Below, piece after piece: positions 8,394-16,420 of a stretch of DNA of 64,000 bases. Source of the DNA: Nonomuraea sp. NEAU-A123 (GTDB taxonomy: Bacteria; Actinomycetota; Actinomycetes; Streptosporangiales; Streptosporangiaceae). The stretch is from positions 1 through 64,000 of the forward strand of contig NZ_JAHFZZ010000041.1 of the NCBI RefSeq assembly GCF_018603905.1. The letters are read 5' to 3'. The position numbers were made by a program, and so were the translations under genes. The notes below the pieces were generated by a model. The model had not been told where the DNA came from. It did no database searches and was given only the letters and a program-made list of their open reading frames with translations. Every line of letters starts with the position of its first letter. Within the stretch, counting starts at the first letter, position 1.

Positions 8394-9644
8394 GTGCACG
8401 GCTATCTTCACGATCTCGGCCTGCTCCGAGATCGGCGGTTCACGCTGCTGTTGACCACCAGGACCATGTCGGTGCTGGGCAGCGCCTTCGCTCCCGTGGC
8501 GCTCGCCTTCGGCATCCTCGCCCTGCCCGGCGCGGACGCCACCACGCTCTCGGTGGTGCTCACCGCCGAGGCGCTGCCGATGGTGGTGTTCATGCTGGTC
8601 GGCGGGGTGATCGCGGACCGGTTCCCCAGGTACAGGGTGATGATGGTCAGCGAGTTACTCAGCGCGCTGGCCTTCTTCGCCCTGGCCACGATGATGCTGA
8701 CGGGCTGGACCCCGCTGCCCGCGATGGCGGCCGCCGCGGCGGCCAGCGGAGTGGCGATGGCGATGCTGTTCCCCGCGCTGACCGGCATCATCCCCGAGGT
8801 CGTGCCCGCCGACCGGCTGCAGGCCGGCAACGCGCTGCTCGGCCTGGGCGCCAACAGCTCGCGGGTGGCGGGCGCGGTGCTGGGCGGCGGCACGGTCGTG
8901 CTGTTCGGGGCCGGGTGGGCGCTGGCCGTGAGCGGGCTGATGTTCGCGGTGGCCGGGGCGCTGATCGCGGCGCTGCGGCTCACGCCCGGCCGGCGGGACG
9001 CGGCGGCCAAGCATTCGGTGCTGGCCGACCTGCGTGACGGGTGGCACGAGTTCAGGTCCCGGCAGTGGATCTGGGTGGTGGTCGCGCAGTTCTCCGTGCT
9101 CGTGATGGCGCTCCAGGCGGGTCACGGCGTGCTCGGGCCGCTGCTGGCCAAGGAGAGTCTGGGCGGGCCCGCGGCCTGGTCGGCGTTCCTGGCCGGTGAG
9201 GCGGTGGGCACGATCGTGGGGGTGATCGTCTCGCTGCGCGTCCGGCCCAGCCGGCCCATCCTGGTCGGGACGCTGCTCTGCCTGCCGTCCGCCCTGCCGT
9301 ACGTGCTGCTGGGCGGCGGCGCGCCACTGTGGGCGATCGTGGCGGGCGCGTTCGTACTGGGCGTCTGCTTCGACGTGTTCGGCGTGCTGTGGCAGACGAC
9401 CATGCAGCGCGAGATCCCGCCGGAGTCGCTGTCGCGGGTCAGCTCGTACGACGCGCTGGGCTCGATGATGTTCGGCCCGATCGGGCTCATGCTGGCCGGG
9501 CCGGTGGCGAACCTGGTCGGCACGCGGGCGGCGCTGCTGGGCTGCGCCGCCCTCGTCGTGCTGTCCACGCTCGCCGCGCTGCTGTCTCCCGGAGTGCGCA
9601 ACCTACGCGCGCCCGTTCCGGTCGCCGAGAGCGTGCCGGGCTGA
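8394..9644 (+). CDS. MFS transporter, EntS-like
   Basis: This 416-aa protein has about 12 TM helices. LLTTRTMSVLGSAFAPVALAFGIL at the N-terminus and VGGVIADRFPRYRVMM near residue 70 match the EntS/MFS_3 group of exporters, which includes siderophore and macrolide exporters. The GTG start at 8394 has AGGGGG at 8381-8386. It is divergent from the lipid operon and shares the 8206-8393 regulatory region. Its 3' end overlaps the convergent membrane-protein gene by 42 bases. The substrate is unknown. Confidence 0.87.
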   Translation: MHGYLHDLGLLRDRRFTLLLTTRTMSVLGSAFAPVALAFGILALPGADATTLSVVLTAEALPMVVFMLVGGVIADRFPRYRVMMVSELLSALAFFALATMMLTGWTPLPAMAAAAAASGVAMAMLFPALTGIIPEVVPADRLQAGNALLGLGANSSRVAGAVLGGGTVVLFGAGWALAVSGLMFAVAGALIAALRLTPGRRDAAAKHSVLADLRDGWHEFRSRQWIWVVVAQFSVLVMALQAGHGVLGPLLAKESLGGPAAWSAFLAGEAVGTIVGVIVSLRVRPSRPILVGTLLCLPSALPYVLLGGGAPLWAIVAGAFVLGVCFDVFGVLWQTTMQREIPPESLSRVSSYDALGSMMFGPIGLMLAGPVANLVGTRAALLGCAALVVLSTLAALLSPGVRNLRAPVPVAESVPG

Positions 9645-10139
9645 GTCACCCTGGGCCAGGTCGCGCCGGGCCGAGCGGAAGTACGCGTTGGCCCTCGGCT
9701 GGAACATCAGCGCCACGGCGCCGAGCACGGCCAGCACGTGCAGCACCCGGCTGCCGGCGAACATCAGGCCCATCGCGTCGGCCCCGGCGAATGCCTCGGC
9801 GAGGGAATGGCCGTCCATCAGCCATTGGATGGGCTCCATGACGAGCGAGAGCGTGCCGAACACGCCCAGCGTCACCGCCAGCGTCCAGCGGGCCCAGTTC
9901 CTGCCCTGCCTCAGGCGCAGCGCCAGGAAGACGGCCGTGACGAAGACAGCGAGCCGGATCCCGACGCCGGACAGCAGCTCGCCGGCCGAGGCCGTCCCCG
10001 TGGACAGCAGGTCGCCGACGACCAGGACGGTCTCGAACACCCCTGCCGCGACCGCGACCAGCCACAGCGTGGCGGCGGCCTGCACGGTGGGGGGCGGCTC
10101 GGTGGGGTTCGGCGCCGAGCGGGGCTTGAGCATGGTCAT
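9603..10139 (-). CDS. Four-TM membrane protein, function unknown
   Basis: This 178-aa protein has a proline-rich cytoplasmic N-terminus (residues 1-20) and four hydrophobic segments: LWLVAVAAGVFETVLVV, IRLAVFVTAVFLALRL, WTLAVTLGVFGTLSLVM and SRVLHVLAVLGAVALMF. A charged C-terminal tail follows. I recall similar small actinobacterial membrane proteins without an assigned role. The start is ATG at 10139, with an in-frame ATG two codons later. Its last 42 bases overlap the convergent MFS gene, which fits two antiparallel transcripts. Confidence 0.75.
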   Translation of the reverse strand: MTMLKPRSAPNPTEPPPTVQAAATLWLVAVAAGVFETVLVVGDLLSTGTASAGELLSGVGIRLAVFVTAVFLALRLRQGRNWARWTLAVTLGVFGTLSLVMEPIQWLMDGHSLAEAFAGADAMGLMFAGSRVLHVLAVLGAVALMFQPRANAYFRSARRDLAQGDSARHALGDRNGRA

Positions 10140-10241
10140 GACGGGCCTCCAGGGTGATCGCTTCCCGGCCAGTGTGCGCCGCGCGACCCCTCCGGATCAG
10201 GCCCGCCGTCCCCCGAATGCCTGGTCAGGCTGGCACTACCG

Positions 10242-10877
10242 TCAGATGACGATCAGCGTCACCACCACGCCCGCGCAGTTGCCCGCCAGGCAGATGCGGA
10301 CGGGCACCTCGGACACCCCGGCGGCCTCCGGGATGCCGCCGATGTGGCCGTCGGGGCCGATCGTGACGCCTTCCGGCAGCTTGCCGTGGTCGGTCAAGGA
10401 GAACGTGGGTGGCACGCCCGTGGGCCCGCCCTCGATCGTGATCTGCTCGTCGTAACGGTTGCCCACCTTGCCGGGGAAGGCCAGCGCGCTCGGCTGCCAG
10501 GGCATGTTCCGCAGCACGACGATCGTGATCTGCTGATCGACGCAGTCCTGGCCACGGCAGAGCCGGACGGGCGCGGCGAAGGTGCCGGGACGCTGGGGCA
10601 TGCCGTGCAGCCGACCCGCGGCGTCCAAGGTCACGCCCGGGGCGAGAGCGGCAGGACGGATGGTGAGGTCGTCCTCGAACGGCATCAGGTGATCATCCAC
10701 CTCGATGCCCTGCGTGACGTAGAAGACGGTCTCGACGAGCCGCTTGGTCGGGGGATCCACGTGCAGGACGGGCAGGTCGCGCGACACGGCCACGGTCCGC
10801 GTGACCTCCGAAGGCAGTGCGGGAACCAATGCACACAAACCCAACCCGCCAACAACCAATCCCCACGCCAGCCGCAT
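10242..10877 (-). CDS. Secreted protein with two putative Ig-like (He_PIG-type) repeats
   Basis: This 211-aa protein has an N-terminal signal or anchor segment (MRLAWGLVVGGLGLCALVPA). Two similar units follow: LAPGVTLDAAGRLHGMPQRPGTF with RLCRGQDCVDQQITIVV, and LPEGVTIGPDGHIGGIPEAAGV with RICLAGNCAGVVVTLIV. The 'LPxGVTxxxxGxIxGxP' pattern is that of He_PIG/putative-Ig domains on bacterial surfaces, and each unit carries a Cys pair (CxxxxC). A GGGGGG SD element precedes the ATG. It is divergent from the IclR gene. The binding partner is unknown. Confidence 0.78.
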   Translation of the reverse strand: MRLAWGLVVGGLGLCALVPALPSEVTRTVAVSRDLPVLHVDPPTKRLVETVFYVTQGIEVDDHLMPFEDDLTIRPAALAPGVTLDAAGRLHGMPQRPGTFAAPVRLCRGQDCVDQQITIVVLRNMPWQPSALAFPGKVGNRYDEQITIEGGPTGVPPTFSLTDHGKLPEGVTIGPDGHIGGIPEAAGVSEVPVRICLAGNCAGVVVTLIVI

Positions 10878-10944
10878 TTCGCCCCCCGGTCTGTCTCCCC
10901 GATACGTACCCCGGCACCGCGCAGCGTTACTCCTGGCTCACGCG

Positions 10945-10952
10945 TAGATAAT
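10945..10952 (+). promoter_or_regulatory. -10 box (TAGATAAT) for the IclR gene
   Basis: TAGATAAT lies 6 bases before the ATG at 10959, and no Shine-Dalgarno sequence intervenes. That spacing puts the transcription start at or next to the ATG, suggesting a leaderless mRNA. The -35 region is poor. Confidence 0.45.
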
Positions 10953-10958
10953 CGGCTC

Positions 10959-11588
10959 ATGGCCGCTGAATCCGCCCAGACCCTGGAACGCGGGCTCCGC
11001 CTGCTGAGACTGCTCGCCGACGGCAAGGGCGGGCGGACGCCCACCGAGCTGAGCGCCGAGCTGTCGCTGTCGCGGCCGGTGGTGTACCGGCTGGTGACCA
11101 CGCTGCTCAGCGAGGGGTTCGTGCGCCGGGACGCCGAGGGGCGGGTGCATCTCGGGTTCGGGGTGCTCGTGCTGGCTCAGGCCGTACAACCGCTGCTTCG
11201 GGCGGCGGCGCTGCCGACGCTGCGGCGGCTGGCTGAGGACGTCGGCGCGACCGCGCACCTGACCGTCGCGGAGGGCGACGACGGGCTGGCCGTGGCGGTG
11301 GTCGAGCCGTCGTGGACGAACATGCACGTGGCCTACCGGGAGGGGTCGCGTCACTCCCTGCTGCTGGGCGCCGCCGGGCAGGCGATCCTGGCGCTGCGCG
11401 AGGGACGGGCCGACTATCTCGTGACAGAGGGGCAGTTGCAGGAGGGCGCGCGCGGCATCGCCGCGCCCGTGGCCGGGCTGCCGTGGCTGGAGGCGTCGGT
11501 CGGCGTGGTGACGTTCGGGCCGCTCGACGAGTCGGCCGGGCTGCGCGTGGTCGAGGCCGCCGTCGAGCTGGCCGGCGCGCTGGGTTGA
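10959..11588 (+). CDS. IclR-family transcriptional regulator of homogentisate genes
   Basis: This 209-aa regulator has a winged-helix IclR domain (residues about 5-65; TLERGLRLLRLLADG, TPTELSAELSLSRPVVYRLVTTLLSEGFV) and an effector-binding domain with SRHSLLLGAAGQAILAL. It is shorter than the usual 250 aa, mainly in the effector domain. The ATG at 10959 is favoured by the -10 box just upstream and by homology starting there. It precedes hmgA by 78 bases on the same strand, so it probably controls the tyrosine/homogentisate genes, most likely as a ligand-responsive repressor. Confidence 0.85.
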   Translation: MAAESAQTLERGLRLLRLLADGKGGRTPTELSAELSLSRPVVYRLVTTLLSEGFVRRDAEGRVHLGFGVLVLAQAVQPLLRAAALPTLRRLAEDVGATAHLTVAEGDDGLAVAVVEPSWTNMHVAYREGSRHSLLLGAAGQAILALREGRADYLVTEGQLQEGARGIAAPVAGLPWLEASVGVVTFGPLDESAGLRVVEAAVELAGALG

Positions 11589-11636
11589 CATCGCCCGCCC
11601 CATGGCGGACGGTGGTTGCAGATAGAGGACACAGAT

Positions 11637-11651
11637 GTCCGATAAACGGAC
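11637..11651. promoter_or_regulatory. Candidate IclR operator upstream of hmgA
   Basis: GTCCG-ATAAA-CGGAC is a perfect inverted repeat with 5-base arms. A second short repeat, GGACA-CAGA-TGTCC, abuts it on the left (11627-11640). GATAAA (11641-11646) could be a -10 box with TTGCAG (11616-11621) as a wide-spaced -35. The site is 16 bases before the hmgA ATG, and GGGAGG supplies the RBS. Confidence 0.45.
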
Positions 11652-11666
11652 GCTCGGGAGGCGACG

Positions 11667-12836
11667 ATGCCTTACTACCGCGTCGTGGGCGAGGTGCCCC
11701 GCAAGCGGCACACCCAGTTCAGGCGGCCCGACGGCGGCCTCTACGCCGAGGAGCTGATGGGCGAGGAAGGCTTCTCGTCGGACTCTTCGCTGCTCTACCA
11801 CCGTTACCTGCCGACCGCGATCGTCAAGGCCGAGGCCGTCACGCCGCCGGCGGACCTCCGCCTTGACCCGAACCTGCCGCTGTCGCCGCGCCACTTCCGC
11901 ACCCAGGACCTCAGCAGCGCGGGCGACCTGGTGGCGGGGCGGATGCAACTGGCGGGCAATGCCGACGTCCGGTTGTCGTACGCCACCAGCGACCGGCCCA
12001 GCGAGCTCTACCGCAACTCCATGGGCGACGAGTGCGTGTACGTCCAGGCGGGCCGGGCCCGCTTCGAGTCGACGTACGGCGTCATCGAGGCCGGCGCGGG
12101 CGACTACATCGTCATCCCGACCGGCACGATCCACCGGTGGGTGCCCGACGGCCGGGTCAACGTGCTGGCCATCGAGGCGTCCGGGCACATCAGGCCGCCC
12201 AAGCGCTACCTGTCCCAGTACGGGCAGTTCCTGGAGCACGCCCCCTACTGCGAGCGTGACCTGCGCGGCCCGGCCGAGCCGCTCGTCGTCGAGGGCGAGG
12301 AGGTCCCGGTGCTGGTCCGCACCCGGGGCGGGCTGACCAGGCTGGTCTATCGCAACCACCCGTTCGACGTGGTCGGCTGGGACGGCTACCTGTACCCGTT
12401 CGCGTTCAACATCAATGACTTCGAGCCGATCGTGAAGAAGACGCACGCGCCGCCGCCGGTCCACCAGACGTTCGAGGGGCCGGGGTTCGTGGTCTGCTCG
12501 TTCTGCCCGCGCCCGCTGGACTTCCACCCCGAGTCTGTGCCGATCCCCTACAACCATCACAACGTCGACTCCGACGAGTTCATGTTCTACGTGGGCGGCG
12601 ACTACTCGGCCCGCCAGGGCTCCGGCATCGACGTCGGCTCGATCTCGCTGCATCCGGCCGGCTTCACGCACGGTCCGCAGCCCGGGGCGGTGGAGGCGGT
12701 CATCGACGCGGTCAGCCGCGGCATCACGACCACCAGCGAGATGGCCGTGATGATCGACACCTTCCGCCCGCTCGACCTCGGCCAGGCCGCTCTGACCTGC
12801 GAGGACCCCGGCTACGCCTGGACCTGGGCCCGATGA
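11667..12836 (+). CDS. hmgA: Homogentisate 1,2-dioxygenase
   Basis: This 389-aa enzyme opens the ring of homogentisate to maleylacetoacetate using Fe(II) and O2, in the cytosolic tyrosine/phenylalanine degradation pathway. Recognisable blocks are YYRVVGEVPRKRHTQFR at the N-terminus, GDYIVIPTGTIHRW, and the metal-binding C-terminal region with PYNHHNVDSDEFMFYVGG and LHPAGFTHGPQPGAVE. The length fits the shorter bacterial form. GGGAGG precedes the ATG. The stop overlaps the next gene by ATGA (12833-12836). The upstream enzyme Hpd is not in this window. Confidence 0.95.
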   Translation: MPYYRVVGEVPRKRHTQFRRPDGGLYAEELMGEEGFSSDSSLLYHRYLPTAIVKAEAVTPPADLRLDPNLPLSPRHFRTQDLSSAGDLVAGRMQLAGNADVRLSYATSDRPSELYRNSMGDECVYVQAGRARFESTYGVIEAGAGDYIVIPTGTIHRWVPDGRVNVLAIEASGHIRPPKRYLSQYGQFLEHAPYCERDLRGPAEPLVVEGEEVPVLVRTRGGLTRLVYRNHPFDVVGWDGYLYPFAFNINDFEPIVKKTHAPPPVHQTFEGPGFVVCSFCPRPLDFHPESVPIPYNHHNVDSDEFMFYVGGDYSARQGSGIDVGSISLHPAGFTHGPQPGAVEAVIDAVSRGITTTSEMAVMIDTFRPLDLGQAALTCEDPGYAWTWAR

Positions 12837-13588
12837 ACCTCTACATCGCACTGATCGACGACGCGGGCCTGTTCCCGCCGACCTCCCTGCACATGTCGGA
12901 GGCGCTGGCCCGCCACCAGCGCGACCAGGAGCGGGCCTCCCAGGTGCTGACCCACCGCTTCCTCTGCCCCGCCAGCCGCCTCGACGGGCTGCGCCGCGAG
13001 GACGCACCGCCGCGCCGGATCGGGCTGATCGTGGACACGCCGGAGATCCCGCCGTTCGACGATCTGCCCGTGGACTCGGTCGAGATCCGCGTGGACGCCC
13101 TCGCCCTGCTGCCCGAAGGCGGCCTCCCGCCGGGCGTGCGGCTGTTCGTCGAGGTGCCCGCCGGGAAGTACGTCGCCGACAGGCCCGAGGGCGCCGCGCT
13201 CAAGGTGCGCTGCGGCGGCTCGACCGCCGAGGATTTCCCGCCGGCCGAGCATCTCGCGGCGTTCATCCGGTTCTGCGCGGAGCACGACATACCGTTCAAG
13301 GCCACCGCCGGGCTGCACCACGCCGTACGTCATTTCGACCCCACGCTCGGCGTCGACCGGCACGGCTTCCTCAACCTGCTGCTCGCCGTCTGTGAGGCCG
13401 TGGAGCAGCGCGACCCCGTGCCCGTGCTGCGCACCACGGATGTGAGCCACCTCGTACGACTGGCCCGCGCCGTGTCCGAGGAGACGGCGAAACGGGCCAG
13501 GGCGCTGCTGGTGAGCTACGGCTCGTGCAACACCGGCGCACCACTGGACGATCTACGCGTGCTGGGACTGATCGAGGAGGACGCGTGA
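12833..13588 (+). CDS. Unknown 251-aa protein between hmgA and fahA
   Basis: I do not recognise a named family. The protein is soluble with alternating strands and helices: EIRVDALALL, RLFVEVPAG, LKVRCGG, PFKATAGLHHAVRH and LLVSYGSCNTGAPLDDLRVLGL, a pattern compatible with a TIM barrel. Possible active-site residues are the Cys in KVRCGG and GSCNTG, the Lys in FKATAG and the HH pair. It overlaps hmgA (ATGA) and fahA (GTGA), so the three are translationally coupled. The missing step between those enzymes is maleylacetoacetate isomerase; this protein is not a GST-fold MaiA, and a role at that step is only an inference. Confidence 0.85.
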   Translation: MNLYIALIDDAGLFPPTSLHMSEALARHQRDQERASQVLTHRFLCPASRLDGLRREDAPPRRIGLIVDTPEIPPFDDLPVDSVEIRVDALALLPEGGLPPGVRLFVEVPAGKYVADRPEGAALKVRCGGSTAEDFPPAEHLAAFIRFCAEHDIPFKATAGLHHAVRHFDPTLGVDRHGFLNLLLAVCEAVEQRDPVPVLRTTDVSHLVRLARAVSEETAKRARALLVSYGSCNTGAPLDDLRVLGLIEEDA

Positions 13589-14688
13589 CCTGGGGTGCCG
13601 ACAATCTGCCCTACGGGGTGTTCTCCCGGCGCGGCGAGGCGCCACGGGTGGGCGTGCGCTACGGCGACCGGGTCCTCGACCTGGCCGCCGCGCTGCACGA
13701 CGAGGTCTTCGCCGCACCCACCCTGAACCCCTTCATGGCCAGGGGGCGCACCGCCTGGCACGACACGAGAACGCTGATCGCCAACAAGCTCACCTCCGAC
13801 CTCGCGATCACCGAGCCGCATCTGGTCCCGCTGGACCAGGTGCGGCTGCACATGCCGTTCGAGGTGGCCGACTACGTCGACTTCTACTGCTCGCTGGAGC
13901 ACGCCACCAACCTCGGCCGGATGTTCCGGCCCGGCACCGAGGGGCTGCTGCCCAACTGGCGGCACCTGCCCGTCGGCTACCACGGCCGGGCGGGCACGGT
14001 CGTGCCGTCCGGGACGCCGATCACCCGGCCGCACGGCCAGCTCGGGGCCGGGCGGTTCGGGCCGTCCGCCAAGCTCGACCTCGAAGCCGAGCTGGGCTTC
14101 GTGATCGGCGTGCCGTCCGAGCTCGGCACGCCCGCCGGGGCCTTCGAGGACCACGTGTTCGGGGTGACGCTGGTCAACGACTGGAGCGCGCGCGACATCC
14201 AGGCATGGGAGTACGTGCCGCTCGGGCCGTTCCTGGGCAAGTCGTTCGCCACCTCGATCTCGCCGTGGATCACGCCGCTGGAGGCGCTGCCCCGGATCCC
14301 CGGCCGCGCGCAGGATCCCGAGCCGCTCGACTACCTGCGCAGGCACGGCGACTGGGGACTGGACGTCGCCGTCGAGGTGTCGCTCAACGGCGAGGTCGTG
14401 TCCCGTCCGCCGTACTCCGGTATGTACTGGACACCGGACCAGATGCTCGCCCACATGACGGCCAACGGCGCCGCCCTGCGGACCGGCGACCTGTTCGCGA
14501 GCGGCACGATCTCCGGCGAGCAGCGCGAGGAGCGGGGCTCGCTCATCGAGCTGACCTGGAACGGCACCGATCCGATCAAGCTCTCCGGCGGAGAGACCAG
14601 GACATTCCTGGAGGATGGCGACACCGTGACGATCAGAGCCACGGCCGGCGGCCGCACCTTGGGGGAGGTTTCCGGAACAATCCGATAG
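13585..14688 (+). CDS. fahA: Fumarylacetoacetase
   Basis: This 367-aa hydrolase cleaves fumarylacetoacetate to fumarate and acetoacetate, the last step of tyrosine degradation. The FAH core is clear: VDFYCSLEHATNLGRMFRPG, LLPNWRHLPVGYHGRAG, the metal-ligand Glu residues in DLEAELGFVIG, and LVNDWSARDIQAWEY with GPFLGKSFATSISPWI. It is somewhat shorter than the roughly 410-aa eukaryotic enzyme at the N-terminus. The GTG at 13585 overlaps the previous stop, and GAGGAGG lies 5-10 bases upstream. It is co-transcribed with hmgA and the 251-aa protein. Confidence 0.94.
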   Translation: MTWGADNLPYGVFSRRGEAPRVGVRYGDRVLDLAAALHDEVFAAPTLNPFMARGRTAWHDTRTLIANKLTSDLAITEPHLVPLDQVRLHMPFEVADYVDFYCSLEHATNLGRMFRPGTEGLLPNWRHLPVGYHGRAGTVVPSGTPITRPHGQLGAGRFGPSAKLDLEAELGFVIGVPSELGTPAGAFEDHVFGVTLVNDWSARDIQAWEYVPLGPFLGKSFATSISPWITPLEALPRIPGRAQDPEPLDYLRRHGDWGLDVAVEVSLNGEVVSRPPYSGMYWTPDQMLAHMTANGAALRTGDLFASGTISGEQREERGSLIELTWNGTDPIKLSGGETRTFLEDGDTVTIRATAGGRTLGEVSGTIR

Positions 14689-14758
14689 ATGACCTAGCGT
14701 GCTCATTCCATGACTCTCCGCTAACCTGGGTACCCCCTTCCCGGAAAGCAGGATTGAC

Positions 14759-15916
14759 ATGCGGCGCGCCGCGGCCATTCTTCTCGTGGCCCTCCTCCTC
14801 ACCGCGGGCTGCGGCTCGGTAACCGCCGAGCGGCCGGCGCCCGCGCCGCCCGTCGTACAGGTCTCCCCGGCCTTCGACGCGCTGCGCGCCCGTACGGATC
14901 AGGGCCTGGTCGTCAAGGCGCAGGGCGGCAAGCTCAGCCAGGTGCTCGCCTTCGTGGCCGGCGCACCGGTGCCGGGCACGCTCGACGCCTCCCGTACGAC
15001 CTGGCGCTCCTCCTGGACGCTGGCCCCCGGGTCCGAATACACGGTGACCGCCACCGCGGCGCGTCCAGGCGCCCCGTCGACGGTGGCCATGGGCCGCTTC
15101 CGCACCCGCGCCGTCGGCCATACGTTCCAGGTCGCCTCCGTCACCCCGCTGCCCGGAGAGACCGTCGGCGTCGGCATGCCGATCATCCTCGACTTCGACA
15201 CCCCGGTGCACGACAAGGCGGCCGTGGAGCGGGCGCTGGAGGTCAAACCCGCCACCGAGGGCGCGTGGCGCTGGGTCGGCGACACCCGGGTGATCTACCG
15301 CACCCGCGACTTCTGGACGCCTGAACAGCAGATCACGGTCACGGCCCACCTGACCGGGGTGCGCATGGCGCCGGGCGTCTACGGCGTGACCGACCGCACG
15401 TTCGCCTTCACCGTGGGCCGCGAGCAGTCCAGCTCGATCGACACCCGGACCCACCAGATGATCGTCAGGCGCGGCGACCGGATCGCGCAGCGCATGGCCA
15501 TCAGCGCGGGCATGGCCACCACTCCCGAATACACCACGACCAGCGGCATCCACCTGACCATGGACAAGGGCAACCCGGTCCGCATGATCTCGCCGGGCCG
15601 CGTCAAGGGCGAGCCCGGCTACTACGACGTCCTGATCGACCATGCCGTGCGCATCTCCAACAGCGGCGAATACGTCCACGCCAAGAACAACGTGTGGGCC
15701 CAGGGCCACGCGAACGTCAGCCACGGCTGCGTCAACGCCCGCCCCGACCAGGCGGCCTGGTTCTTCGCCAACTCGCTGCGCGGCGACCCGGTGACGATCA
15801 CCGGCACCGCCCGCCCACTCCGATGGGACAACGGCTGGGGGTTCTGGCAACTGCCGTGGGAGAAGTGGCGGCAGGGCAGCGCCTTCTACCGCCCCGCGCC
15901 CCTGCCACAGCAATGA
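14759..15916 (+). CDS. L,D-transpeptidase lipoprotein (YkuD domain)
   Basis: This 385-aa enzyme is predicted to form 3-3 cross-links in peptidoglycan outside the membrane. It has a lipoprotein signal with lipobox LLTAGC (Cys about 19), an Ig-like domain (about 120-220) as in mycobacterial Ldts, and a YkuD catalytic domain (about 225-350) with the Cys motif HANVSHGCVNARPDQAAWFF. A Trp-rich tail (RWDNGWGFWQLPWEKW) resembles the C-terminal subdomain of LdtMt2. The ATG follows GGAAAGCAGG. It is monocistronic, with 70 bases before it and 72 after it. Confidence 0.92.
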   Translation: MRRAAAILLVALLLTAGCGSVTAERPAPAPPVVQVSPAFDALRARTDQGLVVKAQGGKLSQVLAFVAGAPVPGTLDASRTTWRSSWTLAPGSEYTVTATAARPGAPSTVAMGRFRTRAVGHTFQVASVTPLPGETVGVGMPIILDFDTPVHDKAAVERALEVKPATEGAWRWVGDTRVIYRTRDFWTPEQQITVTAHLTGVRMAPGVYGVTDRTFAFTVGREQSSSIDTRTHQMIVRRGDRIAQRMAISAGMATTPEYTTTSGIHLTMDKGNPVRMISPGRVKGEPGYYDVLIDHAVRISNSGEYVHAKNNVWAQGHANVSHGCVNARPDQAAWFFANSLRGDPVTITGTARPLRWDNGWGFWQLPWEKWRQGSAFYRPAPLPQQ

Positions 15917-15988
15917 TTCCGGCATTACGGTAGGAGGGGGGAACCAGCCGAGTACCCAGGCCCGTTATGCCATCAGGAGGGCCGGAAC

Positions 15989-16420
15989 ATGGATGAATGG
16001 ATCATCTGGATAATCCTGGCAGTCGTCCTAGGCGTGGCGGAGATCTTCACCGTCACCGCAGCGCTCGGTCTGCTCGGCGCGGCCGCCCTCCTCACTGCCG
16101 CGACCGCCGCCATCGGTCTGCCCGTTCCCCTGCAGCTGCTGGTCTTCGCCCTGTCTTCCACAGCCGGTCTGATCGTGATCCGGCCGGTCGCCATGCGTCA
16201 TCTACGGCAGCCGCAACTGCAGCGCTTCGGCGTGGAGGCGCTGGTCGGCAGGCAGGCGTACGTCGTGTCGGAGGTCACCGGACGCGAGGGCAGGGTACGC
16301 ATCGGCGGCGAGGAGTGGTCCGCGCGCGCCTATGACGAGACCCTGGTAATCCCCACGGGGGCGACCGTCGATGTCATAGAGATCGAGGGCGCCACAGCCC
16401 TCGTATATCCCCGGGAGTGA
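15989..16420 (+). CDS. NfeD-like membrane protein
   Basis: This 143-aa short-form NfeD protein has TM helices at about residues 5-25 (WIIWIILAVVLGVAEIF), 27-45 and 48-68, and a C-terminal OB-fold (about 80-143; LVGRQAYVVSEVTGREGRVRIGGEEWSARAYD). Such proteins partner with SPFH/stomatin proteins in membrane microdomains. AGGAGGG precedes the ATG. Its stop overlaps the GTG of the stomatin gene (GTGA), so the two products are probably made together as a membrane-organising pair. Confidence 0.9.
   Translation: MDEWIIWIILAVVLGVAEIFTVTAALGLLGAAALLTAATAAIGLPVPLQLLVFALSSTAGLIVIRPVAMRHLRQPQLQRFGVEALVGRQAYVVSEVTGREGRVRIGGEEWSARAYDETLVIPTGATVDVIEIEGATALVYPRE

Noticed and set aside
10344..10958. Upstream extension of the IclR gene
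   Set aside because: It is antisense to the secreted Ig-like gene; the IclR domain and -10 box support the ATG at 10959.
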